NCBI GenBank assembly: GCA_036023115.1
Contig: JAYKKT010000086.1
Location: forward strand, 11,547,501 to 11,611,500
DNA from: Brasenia schreberi
Lineage: Eukaryota; Streptophyta; Magnoliopsida; Nymphaeales; Cabombaceae
Length of the DNA stretch: 64,000 nucleotides
Direction: 5' to 3'
Shown here: positions 63,721-64,000 of the stretch, piece after piece
Layout: the number at the start of each line of letters is the position of its first letter
Numbering within the stretch: the first letter of the stretch is position 1
Notes under the pieces: generated by a model
The model's database searches: none
Told to the model about the DNA's origin: nothing
The model's input: only the letters and a program-made list of their open reading frames with translations
Translations under genes and position numbers: made by a program

Positions 63721-64000
63721 TGTAAACACCCCGAAATCCCACGAACTTCTCAAATAACCTGGTTTTATAAAAGTTGCCCTAAAGGGCTATTTTGAGTCTG
63801 GAAACCCAGGAGCCTTCTAGTCAACCCTGTACATATGTTTAACCTATATACGTTTGAAAATATGTATGATATAGTTTTAAAACCTTTTAAAAGATGTTTT
63901 GAAACCCCACAAAGCGACTTGGCCTGATGAAAGCAGGACCAGAAGAGCAAAAGAGAGCCCAGAACCGGAGCACATGTCGAGCCCGGCACATCAACTCTCG
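63721..64000 (+). mobile_element. Family II LTR head, continues past the window
   Basis: It starts TGTAAACACCCC exactly where the minus-strand pol frame breaks. It matches the reversed 7554-7290 (CTCACGA.TTTCTCAAATA, GGCTATTTTGAGTCTGGAAA, GAAACCCAGGAGCCTTC). Only the first 280 bases are present. Confidence 0.85.

Overview
The window is plant nuclear DNA from a large, repeat-rich seed-plant genome. The reasons are long Ty3/gypsy LTR retrotransposons, remnants of plant MULE, LINE and SINE elements, and one gene of the plant-specific VQ-motif family. Nothing prokaryotic, organellar or viral is visible. About 80 percent of the sequence derives from LTR retrotransposons, mostly very long LTRs (about 2.5 to 3.4 kb) that start TGTAAACACCC or close to it and end TCTACA or TTTACA. 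I sort these LTRs by sequence into four working families: I (about 2.7 kb, with CTCGGCCA/TGGCCGAG palindromes), II (GC-rich centre), III (CCTTGG/AACCGA minisatellite centre) and IV (AT-rich). The family names are mine.

Layout. 1-15.3 kb: end of an integrase gene, a family I LTR (+), a family II LTR (-), a family III tail, and an element whose pol is badly decayed and lacks the integrase core, closed by a 3.35 kb family III LTR. 15.3-22.4 kb: RT-RNase H-integrase pseudogene and a family IV LTR with a 563-bp tandem duplication at its end. 22.4-35.2 kb: three family IV LTRs in alternating orientation plus pieces, around a second pol pseudogene. 35.2-48.4 kb: a gene island with no LTR sequence. 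It holds a VQ22/JAV1-like gene on the minus strand (42952-43560), two LINE fragments, one MULE fragment, two tRNA-like SINE insertions and several short duplications. 48.4-54.5 kb: LTR pieces in both orientations and an inverted second copy of the core-less decayed pol. 54.5-60.9 kb: family I LTR, primer-binding-site-like sequence, a gag ORF that runs into family II LTR sequence, and a 2-kb foldback made of LTR tails. 60.9-64 kb: minus-strand 3' region, integrase and RNase H of the best preserved pol copy, cut by the start of another family II LTR at 63721.

How it works together. No element here looks autonomous: each pol copy has stops, frameshifts or lost catalytic residues, so past movement of the later copies probably needed proteins made elsewhere. 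The LTR families differ strongly in U3 and in the centre, yet they share a TATA box, an 'AATGGAGC..GTCTCC' box, a GTAAGTG splice-donor-like site and, near the LTR end, two short hairpins that keep pairing through paired base changes. These shared modules, the palindrome array of family I and the repeated inverted LTR pairs are the least ordinary features. All alignments were made by eye, so boundaries are good to a few bases where a TG/CA end is visible and to tens of bases elsewhere.
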